Below the pieces are notes generated by a model, which saw only the letters and a program-made list of their open reading frames with translations, was not told the origin of the DNA and searched no databases. Position numbers and translations under genes: made by a program. Positions 33,387 through 42,066 of a stretch of DNA of 42,066 nt are shown here, in pieces. The stretch is from Deltaproteobacteria bacterium (GTDB lineage: Bacteria; Desulfobacterota; Binatia; DP-6), in NCBI GenBank assembly GCA_005879585.1, contig VBKG01000339.1, positions 1 through 42,066 of the forward strand, written 5' to 3'. Numbering within the stretch: the first letter of the stretch is position 1; every line of letters starts with the position of its first letter.

Positions 33387-34247
33387 GTGAGCCTCGGCCG
33401 CGTCGTCGAGATCTGGCGGTACCCAGTGAAGTCGATGGGCGGCGAGCAGCTCCGGACGTGTGACCTCGGGGACCTCGGCATCCCCGGCGACCGCGGCTGG
33501 GCGATCCGTGACGAGGCGGCGGGCGAGATCCGCGGCGCGAAGAAGCTTCCGGCACTCTTGCTGGCGGCTGCGCGATACGTCGAGGAGCCGGCCGCCGACC
33601 GCATCCCGGCCGCGGAGATCGTCTTTCCCGACGGCCTCCGCATGCGGACGGATGCGCCCGACGTCGCGGCAAGGCTCAGCGAGCTCGTCGGCCGTCGCGT
33701 CACGCTCTGGCCCCGCCGTCCGCCGGACGACCGCGCGCACTACCGGCGCGCGCTGCCCGACAATCCCGATTTCGAGACCGAGCTCCGTGGCATCTTCGGC
33801 CGGCTCCCCGACGAGCCGCTCCCCGACCTCGCGGTGTTCCCGCAGGAGCTCTTCGAGTACACGTCGCCGCTCGGCACGTACTTCGACGCGCTCCCGATCC
33901 ATCTGCTCACCACCGCGAGCCTGCGCGCGCTCGGCCGTGAGAACCCGGCCGCCGCCTTCGACCCGCGGCGCTTCCGCCCGAACTTCCTGATCGAGCCGGC
34001 AAGCGAGACGGACGCGCTCGTGGAGGTTGCGTGGTGCGGCGAGGCGCTGCGGCTCGGCGGGGCGACGGTGAAGGTGGAGATGGGTACACCGCGCTGCTCG
34101 ATGACGACGCAGCCACAGGGCGATCTCCCGAAGGACCCTGGTGTGCTCCGCACGATCGTCCGTCACGCCGACCAGAACGTCGGGGTGTACGCGAGCGTCC
34201 TCCGGCCCGGCCGCGTGGGCGTGGGCGACGCCGTCGAGCGCGCCTGA
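33387..34247 (+). CDS. MOSC domain protein
   Basis: The 286-residue protein starts at GTG 33387. It has an N-terminal MOSC beta-barrel domain (VVEIWRYPVKSMGGEQL, GDRGWAIRD) and a C-terminal MOSC domain with RRFRPNFLIE and the conserved Cys in MGTPRCSMTTQPQGDLPKD. MOSC proteins carry sulfur or molybdenum cofactor intermediates, as in YiiM, YcbX and mARC, which reduce N-hydroxylated compounds. With no fused ferredoxin domain, an external electron donor would be needed. The partner is not apparent nearby. Confidence 0.88.
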   Translation: MSLGRVVEIWRYPVKSMGGEQLRTCDLGDLGIPGDRGWAIRDEAAGEIRGAKKLPALLLAAARYVEEPAADRIPAAEIVFPDGLRMRTDAPDVAARLSELVGRRVTLWPRRPPDDRAHYRRALPDNPDFETELRGIFGRLPDEPLPDLAVFPQELFEYTSPLGTYFDALPIHLLTTASLRALGRENPAAAFDPRRFRPNFLIEPASETDALVEVAWCGEALRLGGATVKVEMGTPRCSMTTQPQGDLPKDPGVLRTIVRHADQNVGVYASVLRPGRVGVGDAVERA

Positions 34248-34289
34248 ACCCCGCTACCTTCAGGTCGACGGAGGGGACACAGTGCCGCC

Positions 34290-35258
34290 ATGCGGTACCA
34301 CTACAGCCGGGAGGAGATCCTCGCCGATCATCCGTACGAGCGGCCGCTCGTGCTGGACGGTGTCCCGTGCCACGGGGGATTCGTCGACGGCCGCTACGTC
34401 TCGCCGCGCACGCGGTGGCGCGCGCCGGCGATCGCGGCGTGGCAGGCGCGCCTGCCGGCGGGTGAGCTCGAGGCGGTGCTCGGGCCGATCGACGCCGCGG
34501 TCCCGCCCCACTTCCCGAGCGCGGCGCAGACCCGGCTGCTCGTCCGACACGGCGTCACCGTGCCGCTCGTCCGCCTGCTGTCGCTGATCGCGATCGTCGA
34601 GGGGTTCGGCGGCGACGTGCTGCGGCTCGTCGCGCTGCCGCCGCTCGGCGAGCGCGTGACCGACGACATCGACGGCACCGCGCTCGCGCACCTCGGTCCG
34701 CTCTTCGAAGCGCATGCGCGCGACGAGGCGGGACACCGCAAGATGTGGGAGCTCGCGCGCGACATCGCGCTCGACCGGCCCGCCGTCCCGAAGGACCTCG
34801 CCTCCGGCGTGAGCCCGCCGGCGACGCCGCGGCTCTTCCCGGAGATCGCCGCCGACCTGGAAGCGCTCGTCCTCCGCATGCTCGGCGTGCTCGTCATCGA
34901 GGTGTTCGCGGTAGCGGCGTTTCGCTGGGCGAAGGAGGTGCTCGGCGACGCCACGCTCTTCCGCCGATACGAGGAGGCGCGGACGCTGATCGGCTACATC
35001 CAGCAGGACGAGTCACCGCACATGGGCTATCTCGCGACGGCGCTCGCCGAGCTCCGCTGCCGGAGCCTCGCCGGCGTGTCGGGCGGCACCATCCCTGGCC
35101 GCGACGTCGTCGACCGCGGCCGCGACCTGATCGTCGGCTTCCAGGCGGGGCCGCGCCACCGGGCGAACGTCGACTTCCGCACGCAGGTCGTCGAACGCTG
35201 CCTCGCCGATCACCCGCGTGGCGCGTCGCTGCTGGCAGAGTTCCGCGCGCTCGGCTGA
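34290..35258 (+). CDS. Ferritin-like diiron protein, function unknown
   Basis: The 322-residue, mostly helical protein shows the spacing of a carboxylate-bridged diiron site: Glu104 (IVEGFGGD), Glu146-x-x-His149 (RDEAGHRKM), Glu204 (LVIEVFAVAAF) and Glu241-x-x-His244 (QQDESPHMGYL). This E...ExxH...E...ExxH pattern is shared by ferritin-like oxidases and oxygenases such as AurF-type N-oxygenases, and by several uncharacterised families. I do not recognise the exact family. The N-terminal 90 residues (RYHYSREEILADHPYERPL) are not part of the bundle. A GGAGGGG site lies 13 nt before ATG 34290, rather far. It ends 2 nt from a convergent oxidoreductase gene. Confidence 0.72.
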   Translation: MRYHYSREEILADHPYERPLVLDGVPCHGGFVDGRYVSPRTRWRAPAIAAWQARLPAGELEAVLGPIDAAVPPHFPSAAQTRLLVRHGVTVPLVRLLSLIAIVEGFGGDVLRLVALPPLGERVTDDIDGTALAHLGPLFEAHARDEAGHRKMWELARDIALDRPAVPKDLASGVSPPATPRLFPEIAADLEALVLRMLGVLVIEVFAVAAFRWAKEVLGDATLFRRYEEARTLIGYIQQDESPHMGYLATALAELRCRSLAGVSGGTIPGRDVVDRGRDLIVGFQAGPRHRANVDFRTQVVERCLADHPRGASLLAEFRALG

Positions 35259-35260
35259 TA

Positions 35261-36235
35261 TCAGCGGGGGAGGAGCAGGACCTTGCCGGTGGTCGCGCGC
35301 CCCTCGAGCGCGCGGTGCGCCGCGGCAGCCTCCGCGAGCGGGAAGCGCGCCCCGACGCGGACGCGGAGCCGTCCCGCGGCGACGGCGTCGAGCACCGCTC
35401 CCGCGCGCAGCTCGAGCTCGGCACGGTCCGCCGTGTAGTGCGTGAGCGACGGGCGCGTCACGAACAGCGAGCCGCCCAGGTTCAGCCGCTGGAGGTCGAA
35501 GGGCGGGACCGGGCCGCTCGACTGGCCGAAGAGCACGAGGAGCCCCCGCGGCCGGAGCGCCGCGAGGCTGCCGTCGAACGTCGTGACACCGACCGAGTCG
35601 TAGACGACGTCGACGCCCCGCCCCGCGGTGAGCCGCCGCGTCTCGGCGACGAAGTCGCGCTCGGTGTAGCGGACGACGTCGTCCGCGCCGGCCTCGTGCG
35701 CGAGCGCCTCCTTCTCGGCGGTCGAGCACGTGCCGATGACCCGCGCGCCGGCCGCCTTCAGCATCTGCACGAGCAGCAGGCCGACGCCGCCCGCCGCCGC
35801 GTGTACGAGCGCGACGTCGCCGGGGCGTGTGGTACGCGTCCCGTTAACGAGGTAGTGCGCCGTCATGCCCTGGAGCATCACGGCCGCCGCCACGTCGAGC
35901 GGGACGTCGCGCGGCACGCGCACGACGCGGTCCGCCGGCGCGACCACCGTCTCGGCGTACGAGCCCGGGACCGACGCCCACGCGACGTGATCGCCGGCCG
36001 CGAGGCCGGTGACGCCATCGCCGACCGATTCCACGACACCCGCGCCCTCGAGGCCCATGACGAACGGCAGCGGCGCTGGGTAGAGGCCGGTCCGGAAGTA
36101 GACGTCGATGAAGTTGACGCCGGCGGCATGCACCCGGACGCGAACCGCGCCCGCAGGCGGTGCCCCGGGGTCATGCTCCTCGAGCGCGAGGACTTCCGGA
36201 CCGCCGGTCGATCGGATGACGACGGCGCGGGGCAT
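35261..36235 (-). CDS. Quinone oxidoreductase, zinc-free MDR family
   Basis: The 324-residue protein belongs to the medium-chain dehydrogenase/reductase superfamily. It has the GroES-like domain with VHAAGVNFIDVYFRTGLYP and GLEGAGVVESVGDGV, and the NADPH site VHAAAGGVGLLLVQMLKAAGARVIGTCST. The FDLQRLNLGGSLFVTRPSL segment is typical of QorA-type zeta-crystallin-like quinone reductases. Zinc ligands are absent. It is divergent from the peroxiredoxin gene (100 nt), so both may respond to oxidative or electrophile stress; that link is inference. Confidence 0.92.
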   Translation of the reverse strand: MPRAVVIRSTGGPEVLALEEHDPGAPPAGAVRVRVHAAGVNFIDVYFRTGLYPAPLPFVMGLEGAGVVESVGDGVTGLAAGDHVAWASVPGSYAETVVAPADRVVRVPRDVPLDVAAAVMLQGMTAHYLVNGTRTTRPGDVALVHAAAGGVGLLLVQMLKAAGARVIGTCSTAEKEALAHEAGADDVVRYTERDFVAETRRLTAGRGVDVVYDSVGVTTFDGSLAALRPRGLLVLFGQSSGPVPPFDLQRLNLGGSLFVTRPSLTHYTADRAELELRAGAVLDAVAAGRLRVRVGARFPLAEAAAAHRALEGRATTGKVLLLPR

Positions 36236-36335
36236 GCGGCGGTCGTCGCACGGTCATGGTCGGCTGTCCAGTCCATGCCGCCGCCCCCGGTGCGCGGTGG
36301 ACCGGCGGTGCCGAAGTGTGGCAGGGCTCCAGCGC

Positions 36336-36827
36336 ATGGGCCTGCTCGACATCTTCTCCGCTGCCCCGACGGTCCGGACGGGTGACCCGGCGCCGGACTT
36401 CACGCTTCCCGATCGCGATGGTCGTAGCGTGCGGCTCGGTGACTATCGCGGCAAGCAGCCGGTCGTTCTCTACTTCTACCCGAAGGACGACACGCCCGGC
36501 TGCACGAAGGAGGCGTGCGCCTTCCGCGACGACTACGAGGCGTTCCAGGAGGTGGGCGCCGAGGTCATCGGCGTCAGCTCCGATGCCGCGGAGTCGCACG
36601 GGAAGTTCGCATCCAAGTACCGTCTACCGTTCGTGCTCCTCAGCGACCGCGACGGCGACGTGCGCCGGCGCTACGGGGTGCCGGCGACGCTCGGTCTGCT
36701 GCCGGGGCGCGTGACCTTCGTCATCGATCGGCAGGGCACCGTGCGCCACGTCTTCAACTCGCAGCTCCGGGCGACGCAGCACGTGAAGGAGGCCATGGCC
36801 GCGCTGCGCGAGCTGTCGACGGGCTGA
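36336..36827 (+). CDS. bcp: Peroxiredoxin, BCP (PrxQ) type
   Basis: The 163-residue thiol peroxidase has APDFTLPDRDGRSVRLGDYRG and VLYFYPKDDTPGCTKEACAFRDDY, where the peroxidatic and resolving cysteines are five residues apart (CTKEAC), as in atypical 2-Cys BCP/PrxQ proteins. The segment GVSSDAAESHGKFASKYRLPFVLLSD and the Arg in PGRVTFVIDRQG complete the family pattern. ATG 36336 is the best start; the open frame upstream is non-coding noise. It reduces hydroperoxides with thioredoxin. Confidence 0.93.
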   Translation: MGLLDIFSAAPTVRTGDPAPDFTLPDRDGRSVRLGDYRGKQPVVLYFYPKDDTPGCTKEACAFRDDYEAFQEVGAEVIGVSSDAAESHGKFASKYRLPFVLLSDRDGDVRRRYGVPATLGLLPGRVTFVIDRQGTVRHVFNSQLRATQHVKEAMAALRELSTG

Positions 36828-36900
36828 TCGTGTCGGCCCCGCCGTATCGTCGGGAGGACGCGGCGGGCAAGGACGTGTCACGTGCCGACACCGTTCAACG

Positions 36901-36985
36901 TACCTGTTTTCGGGACGCCGAACCCACAAAAACGAGTGAGAGGAGTGGGATTATAATTCGTAGAGTCACTTGACACGGCGTCAGG
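36901..36985 (+). promoter_or_regulatory. AT-rich island with promoter-like boxes
   Basis: This stretch is clearly more AT-rich than its surroundings. It holds a perfect TATAAT (36952-36957), though without a matching -35 17 nt upstream, and a perfect TTGACA (36970-36975), whose best downstream -10 candidate, TAGCTA, is only 15 nt away. Transcription toward the small ORFs and pyrR is possible. The remaining bases of 36828-37019 show nothing else I can support. Confidence 0.35.
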
Positions 36986-37019
36986 AGAGCTAGCTAAGTG
37001 TCGATGCGAGACACACGCG

Positions 37020-37223
37020 ATGGCTCGATACACCCTCGACACGTTGGCGCGCGCCGCCGTCTTTCGCGATGCCGGGTTGAAGATCCTCGACGCGCTCACC
37101 GCGCGACGTGCCGCGGTCGGGCCGAAGCGCCTCCCCGCGATCGACCCCCGCGGGCCGCCGTCCCAATCATCCACTGCGGGCAGTACGCCGATCGTCGCGG
37201 CAACCCGAACACGACGGCAATGA
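37020..37223 (+). CDS. Small hypothetical ORF
   Basis: The 67-codon frame MARYTLDTLARAAVFRDAGL, then KILDALTARRAAVGPKRLPA and onward, lies between bcp and pyrR. The first 32 residues look amphipathic and protein-like; the rest is Ser-, Thr- and Arg-rich and could be noise. Its TGA overlaps the ATG of the next tiny ORF (ATGA), the same coupling seen in real genes here. There is no clear ribosome binding site. I regard it as possible but unproven. Confidence 0.3.
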   Translation: MARYTLDTLARAAVFRDAGLKILDALTARRAAVGPKRLPAIDPRGPPSQSSTAGSTPIVAATRTRRQ

Positions 37224-37297
37224 TGGGACTCCTCGGCATCATCCTCTTGGTGCTGCTCGCCATCATCGTCGCGTGGCTCCGGAACCGGAGCCTCTGA
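37220..37297 (+). CDS. Putative 25-residue single-pass membrane peptide
   Basis: ATG 37220 opens a 25-codon frame: MMGLLGIILLVLLAIIVAWLRNRSL. Residues 3-19 form an ideal transmembrane helix followed by a positively charged tail, so the N-terminus would face out. Such a clean hydrophobic run is unusual for random GC-rich DNA. It overlaps the preceding ORF by 4 nt. No ribosome binding site is evident, so expression may depend on coupling. No family is recognised. Confidence 0.4.
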   Translation: MMGLLGIILLVLLAIIVAWLRNRSL

Positions 37298-37308
37298 GCG
37301 ACTCAACC

Positions 37309-37337
37309 TTGACAGCGCCGCCACGGCCGCGTAGGTA
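37309..37337 (+). promoter_or_regulatory. Candidate promoter upstream of pyrR
   Basis: TTGACA (37309-37314), a 17-nt spacer and TAGGTA (37332-37337) resemble the arrangement at tRNA-Val (perfect -35, weak -10). A transcript from here would have a leader of about 120 nt before pyrR, including the hairpin over its ribosome binding site. Confidence 0.4.
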
Positions 37338-37372
37338 GGGCCGACTCCCGAACACGGTCCGGCACCTTTTAA

Positions 37373-38005
<633 letters not shown>

Positions 38006-38016
38006 GGAGGGTGAGC

Positions 38017-39018
38017 ATGGCGTTCACGCAGCGGCACCTGCTCGGGCTCGAGGGAGTCCCGGCCGCGGAGATCACGAGCATCCTCGACACCGCGGCCTCC
38101 TTCAAGGAGATCTCGGAGCGCGACATCAAGAAGGTGCCGGCGCTCCGGGGGAAGACCGTCATCAACCTCTTCTACGAGTCGAGCACCCGGACCCGCACCT
38201 CGTTCGAGATCGCCGCCAAGCGGCTCTCCGCCGACACGGTGAACATCTCGGCGTCGACCTCGAGCGCGAGCAAGGGCGAGACGCTGGCCGACACCGCGCG
38301 GAACCTCGAGGCCATGCGGCCGGACGCGATCGTCGTCCGTCATCCGGCCTCCGGCGCGTGCCATCTGCTTGCGCGGCACGTCTCGTGCCCGATCCTCAAC
38401 GCGGGCGACGGCTGCCACGAGCACCCGACGCAGGCCCTCCTCGACCTGCTGACGATTCGCGAGCACCTGGGCCGCCTCGAAGGGCTCACGGTCGCGATCG
38501 TCGGCGACATCCTGCACAGCCGCGTGGCGCGCTCGAACCTGCACGCGCTCCGGGCGCTCGGGTCGACGGTGCGCCTCGTGGGGCCGCCGACGCTCGTCCC
38601 GCGCGACCTCGCCGCCTTCGGGGCCGAGCTCCACACCGAGCTCGCCGCGGGCGTCCGTGACGCCGACGTCGTGATGATGCTCCGCATCCAGCGCGAGCGG
38701 CAGGGCGCCAACTTCTTCCCGACGCTCGACGAGTACTCGCAGTACTTCTGCCTGACCGAGGAGGCCGTGCGGCTCGCGAAGCCGCAGGTCATCATCCTCC
38801 ATCCGGGACCGCTGAACCGCGGCCTCGAGATCGCGAGCGCGGTCGCCGACGGTCCGTACTCGGTGATCATGGACCAGGTGACGAACGGCGTCGCCGTGCG
38901 GATGGCGCTCCTCTATCTGCTCGTGGCGCGCAGCAAGGGCGAGGAGTCAGGCGAGACCGCCGCGGAGATGATCGGCGATGCGGAGCCGGTCCGGCGTCGT
39001 ACCGGAGGGCGCGCGTGA
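38017..39018 (+). CDS. pyrB: Aspartate carbamoyltransferase catalytic subunit
   Basis: The 333-residue enzyme condenses carbamoyl phosphate and aspartate. It has the phosphate loop ESSTRTRTSFEIAAKRL, NISASTSSASKGETLADTARNL, the HPTQALLDLLTI motif and a C-terminal HPGPLNRGLEIA. I chose ATG 38017 because AGGAGG (38005-38010) lies 6 nt upstream; GTG 38002 would add five residues. No pyrI regulatory subunit is present, so it is probably the class that works with dihydroorotase or alone. Its stop overlaps the pyrC start (GTGA). Confidence 0.95.
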   Translation: MAFTQRHLLGLEGVPAAEITSILDTAASFKEISERDIKKVPALRGKTVINLFYESSTRTRTSFEIAAKRLSADTVNISASTSSASKGETLADTARNLEAMRPDAIVVRHPASGACHLLARHVSCPILNAGDGCHEHPTQALLDLLTIREHLGRLEGLTVAIVGDILHSRVARSNLHALRALGSTVRLVGPPTLVPRDLAAFGAELHTELAAGVRDADVVMMLRIQRERQGANFFPTLDEYSQYFCLTEEAVRLAKPQVIILHPGPLNRGLEIASAVADGPYSVIMDQVTNGVAVRMALLYLLVARSKGEESGETAAEMIGDAEPVRRRTGGRA

Positions 39019-40337
39019 GCCAGCGGGTCGTGATCGCCGGCGGCACGGTCGTCGACCCGGTCGCCGGCAAGGCAGCGCCCGGCGACGTGCTGATCGAGAA
39101 CGACCAGCTCGTGGGCGTGTTTAGTCCGGGGGCAGGCGGCGCCGAGAGCGACACGGTCATGGATGCCAGCGGGCTCCTCGTGCTTCCCGGTCTGGTCGAC
39201 ATGCACGTGCACCTCCGCGAGCCGGGCTACGAATACAAAGAGACGATCGCGACCGGCGTGGCGGCCGCGCTCGCGGGCGGCTTCACCTCGCTGGCGTGCA
39301 TGGCCAACACCGACCCGGTGAACGACAGCGCGGCGGTGACGCAGTTCATCCTGGAGCGGGCGCGGGTGGCGGGCGGAGCGCGCGTCTACCCGATCGGTGC
39401 GCTGTCGGCCGGCATGAAGGGCGAGCGGCTCGCCGAGATCGGGGAGATGTACCGGGCGGGCATCGTGGCCGTGTCCGACGACGGCCGTCCCGTCATGGAC
39501 GCCGGTCTCATGCGGCGGGCGCTCGAGTACACGTCGATGTTCGGCCTGCCGATCATCGTGCACGAGGAGGACGGGCACCTCGCCGCCGGCGGGGTCATGA
39601 ACGAGGGTGTGACCGCGCTGCGTCTCGGCCTGCACGGCATCCCGGCCGCCGCCGAGGAGGTGATGATGGCGCGCGACATCGCGCTCACGGACCTGACCGG
39701 CGGCCGTCTGCACGTCGCGCACGTGAGCACGGCCGGCTCGGTCGCCCTGCTGCGCGACGCGAAGGCCCGCGGGCTCGCGGTCACCGCCGAGGTGACGCCG
39801 CATCATCTCTTCCTCACCGAGGAGGCGGTGGCGGGCTACGGCACGAACGCCAAGATGGCGCCGCCGCTGCGAAACGCGCGTGACGTCGAGGCGCTGCGCG
39901 CGGCGCTCGCCGACGGGACGATCGACGCGCTCGCCACCGACCACGCGCCCCATCACCACGACGAGAAGGAGGTCGAGTTCGAGAATGCCGCCAACGGCGT
40001 CGTCGGGCTCGAGACGGCGCTGCCGCTGGCGCTCCGGCTCGTTGCCGACGGTGTCCTCGACCTGCCGGCGCTGGTCGCGCGGATGACCGTCGGGCCGGCC
40101 CGGATCCTCGGCCTCCCGGCGGGAACACTGTCGCCCGGCGCGCCCGCCGATCTGACGCTCGTCGATCCCGAGCGGCGCTGGCGCGTCGAGGCGCGCACCT
40201 TCCGCTCGAAGGGCCGTAACACGCCCTTCGAGGGCTGGGAGATGGCCGGCCGCGCCGTCGCCGTGCTGGTGGGCGGGCGCCTCGTCTACGACGACCGGCC
40301 GGGCACCGCCGCGGCGCTCCGGAGCGCCGCCTCGTGA
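39015..40337 (+). CDS. pyrC: Dihydroorotase
   Basis: The 440-residue amidohydrolase (class I, PyrC/AllB-like) starts at GTG 39015. Metal ligands are visible in [10 protein letters not shown] (His64, His66), [30 protein letters not shown] and the [12 protein letters not shown] segment. All look intact, so it should be an active dihydroorotase closing carbamoyl aspartate to dihydroorotate, and not the inactive pseudo-DHOase that some ATCases carry. It is coupled to both pyrB and carA by overlapping stops. Confidence 0.94.
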   Translation: MSQRVVIAGGTVVDPVAGKAAPGDVLIENDQLVGVFSPGAGGAESDTVMDASGLLVLPGLVDMHVHLREPGYEYKETIATGVAAALAGGFTSLACMANTDPVNDSAAVTQFILERARVAGGARVYPIGALSAGMKGERLAEIGEMYRAGIVAVSDDGRPVMDAGLMRRALEYTSMFGLPIIVHEEDGHLAAGGVMNEGVTALRLGLHGIPAAAEEVMMARDIALTDLTGGRLHVAHVSTAGSVALLRDAKARGLAVTAEVTPHHLFLTEEAVAGYGTNAKMAPPLRNARDVEALRAALADGTIDALATDHAPHHHDEKEVEFENAANGVVGLETALPLALRLVADGVLDLPALVARMTVGPARILGLPAGTLSPGAPADLTLVDPERRWRVEARTFRSKGRNTPFEGWEMAGRAVAVLVGGRLVYDDRPGTAAALRSAAS

Positions 40338-41479
40338 GCGGCGCGCGCACGGCGCTGCTCGCCCTGGCCGACGGTACGGTGTTTCGCGGCCGCGCCTTCG
40401 GCGCGGAGGCCGAGGCCGTGGGCGAGCTCGTCTTCAACACCAGCATGACCGGGTACCAGGAGATCCTGACCGACCCGTCGTACGAGGGGCAGCTCGTGGC
40501 GATGACGTACCCGGAGATCGGCAACGTCGGCGTGAACCGCGAGGACGTCGAGTCGCGCCGGCCGTACGTGCGTGGCTTCGTCGTGCGCGAGTACCGTGAG
40601 GCGCCCTCGTCGTGGCGGGCCGAGGAACGGCTCGGCGCGTACCTCGCGGGGCACGGGATCCCCGCGATCGAGGGCATCGACACGCGCGCCCTCGTGCGTC
40701 ACATCCGCGACGTCGGCGCGCAGGAGGCGGTGCTGTCGAGCGTCGACCTGGACCCCAAGCGGCTCGTCCGGAAGGCGAAGGAGTCGCCGGGACTCGTCGG
40801 CCGCGACCTCGTGAAGGAGGTCACGTGCGCCGAGCCGTACGACTGGAACGAGGGGCCGTGGCGTCTCGGCCGTGGCTACACGAGGGCGGAGGAAGCCGCC
40901 GCCGGGCGCGGCCGCGAGCCACAGTTCGTCGTCGCGTACGACTTCGGCATCAAGTTCAACATCCTCCGGAACCTGATCGGCGCCGGCTGCCGCGTCCGCG
41001 TCGTCCCGGCGACGACGCCGGCGCGCGACGTGCTGGGCCTGCATCCCGACGGCGTCTTCCTCTCGAACGGCCCCGGTGACCCGGACGCCGTCGGCGGCGT
41101 CCGCGAGATCGTCGCCGAGCTCCTCGGTCGCGTCCCCGTCTTCGGCATCTGTCTGGGACACCAGATCATGGGTCTCGCGCTCGGCGGGCGCACCTTCAAG
41201 CTCAAGTTCGGGCACCACGGCGGCAACCAGCCGGTCAAGGACCTCACGACCGGCAAGGTCGAGATCACGGCGCAGAACCACGGCTTCGCGGTCGACGCCG
41301 AGTCGCTCGGCGGCCGCGCCGAGGTGACGCACCTGAACCTGAACGACCACACCGTCGAGGGCCTGACCGTGAAGGGACAGCCGACGTTCTCGGTGCAGTA
41401 CCATCCCGAGGCGTCGCCCGGGCCGCACGACGCGCGGTATCTGTTCGGGCGCTTCGTCGAGGTGATGGCGCGCCGCTGA
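40334..41479 (+). CDS. carA: Carbamoyl-phosphate synthase small subunit
   Basis: The 381-residue glutaminase subunit starts at GTG 40334, overlapping the pyrC stop. The N-terminal domain has [20 protein letters not shown]. The class I amidotransferase domain has the nucleophile Cys273 in [16 protein letters not shown] and the His/Glu pair in [13 protein letters not shown]. It delivers ammonia from glutamine to CarB. carB follows after 3 nt. Confidence 0.96.
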   Translation: MSGARTALLALADGTVFRGRAFGAEAEAVGELVFNTSMTGYQEILTDPSYEGQLVAMTYPEIGNVGVNREDVESRRPYVRGFVVREYREAPSSWRAEERLGAYLAGHGIPAIEGIDTRALVRHIRDVGAQEAVLSSVDLDPKRLVRKAKESPGLVGRDLVKEVTCAEPYDWNEGPWRLGRGYTRAEEAAAGRGREPQFVVAYDFGIKFNILRNLIGAGCRVRVVPATTPARDVLGLHPDGVFLSNGPGDPDAVGGVREIVAELLGRVPVFGICLGHQIMGLALGGRTFKLKFGHHGGNQPVKDLTTGKVEITAQNHGFAVDAESLGGRAEVTHLNLNDHTVEGLTVKGQPTFSVQYHPEASPGPHDARYLFGRFVEVMARR

Positions 41480-41482
41480 GCG

Positions 41483-42066
<584 letters not shown>

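Noticed and set aside
36952-36957. Perfect TATAAT as a stand-alone promoter
   Set aside because: There is no acceptable -35 element at 16-18 nt and no extended -10. It is recorded only as part of the AT-rich island.
36998-37297. A 99-codon frame ending in the membrane peptide
   Set aside because: The first 74 residues are Arg-rich noise without a ribosome binding site; only the last 25 residues look like protein.

Overview
The window is about 42 kb of very GC-rich bacterial chromosome (roughly 70% by eye, most third positions G or C). It is densely packed, with many 4-nt ATGA, GTGA or TTGA start/stop overlaps and frequent GTG and TTG starts. Gene order suggests a Gram-negative, deltaproteobacteria-like lineage in the broad sense (Desulfobacterota, Myxococcota or Binatota): thrS-infC-rpmI-rplT-pheS-pheT-ihfA-merR, surE-pcm-nlpD, lepA-lepB, two lipoprotein proteases or peptidases, and a Cys-rich secreted protein. 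The lineage is inference; no rRNA gene is present.

Layout. 1-600: a secreted 16-cysteine protein ending in a strong hairpin terminator. 632-6567: one tightly overlapping run of MTA phosphorylase, a PfkB kinase, a polyprenyl-phosphate-type GT2 glycosyltransferase, UDP-glucose dehydrogenase, UDP-glucuronate decarboxylase and a second sugar-nucleotide epimerase. The last four point to UDP-xylose-type sugar supply for envelope glycans. 6564-9231: a frameshifted lipoprotein remnant, then lepA and lepB. 9236-9559: a large nested palindromic element between convergent genes. 9564-15187: an alpha/beta hydrolase, a methyltransferase, a thiolase-like protein without the usual catalytic cysteine, a nitronate monooxygenase with a damaged C-terminus next to a gene remnant, and an AI-2E-type permease.

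15254-22650 is the translation cluster: promoter, tRNA-Val, thrS, infC (apparently starting with ATA), rpmI, rplT, pheS, pheT, ihfA and a MerR-type regulator. It ends in a long rod-like palindrome and a minus-strand conserved hypothetical gene with a sigma54-like promoter. 23591-27371 holds tRNA-Pro, surE, pcm, an nlpD-like gene, apt and a CDF transporter (protein repair, cell separation, purine salvage, metal efflux). 27386-36827 is mixed metabolism: VOC protein, cysteine hydrolase, fumarase C, SppA, MgtE, GST, MOSC protein, a ferritin-like diiron protein, a quinone oxidoreductase and a BCP peroxiredoxin.

36828-37462 is a sparse, partly AT-rich spacer with one tiny membrane ORF. The window ends in the pyrimidine operon pyrR-pyrB-pyrC-carA-carB, with carB cut by the window edge. 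A hairpin that would cover the pyrR ribosome binding site suggests translational control.

I did not find a novel defence or mobile system. The best leads are the palindromic element at 9236-9559, the ATA start of infC, the hairpin on the pyrR ribosome binding site, the gene-decay junction at 13820-14052, and the sigma54-like promoter in front of an unknown gene.
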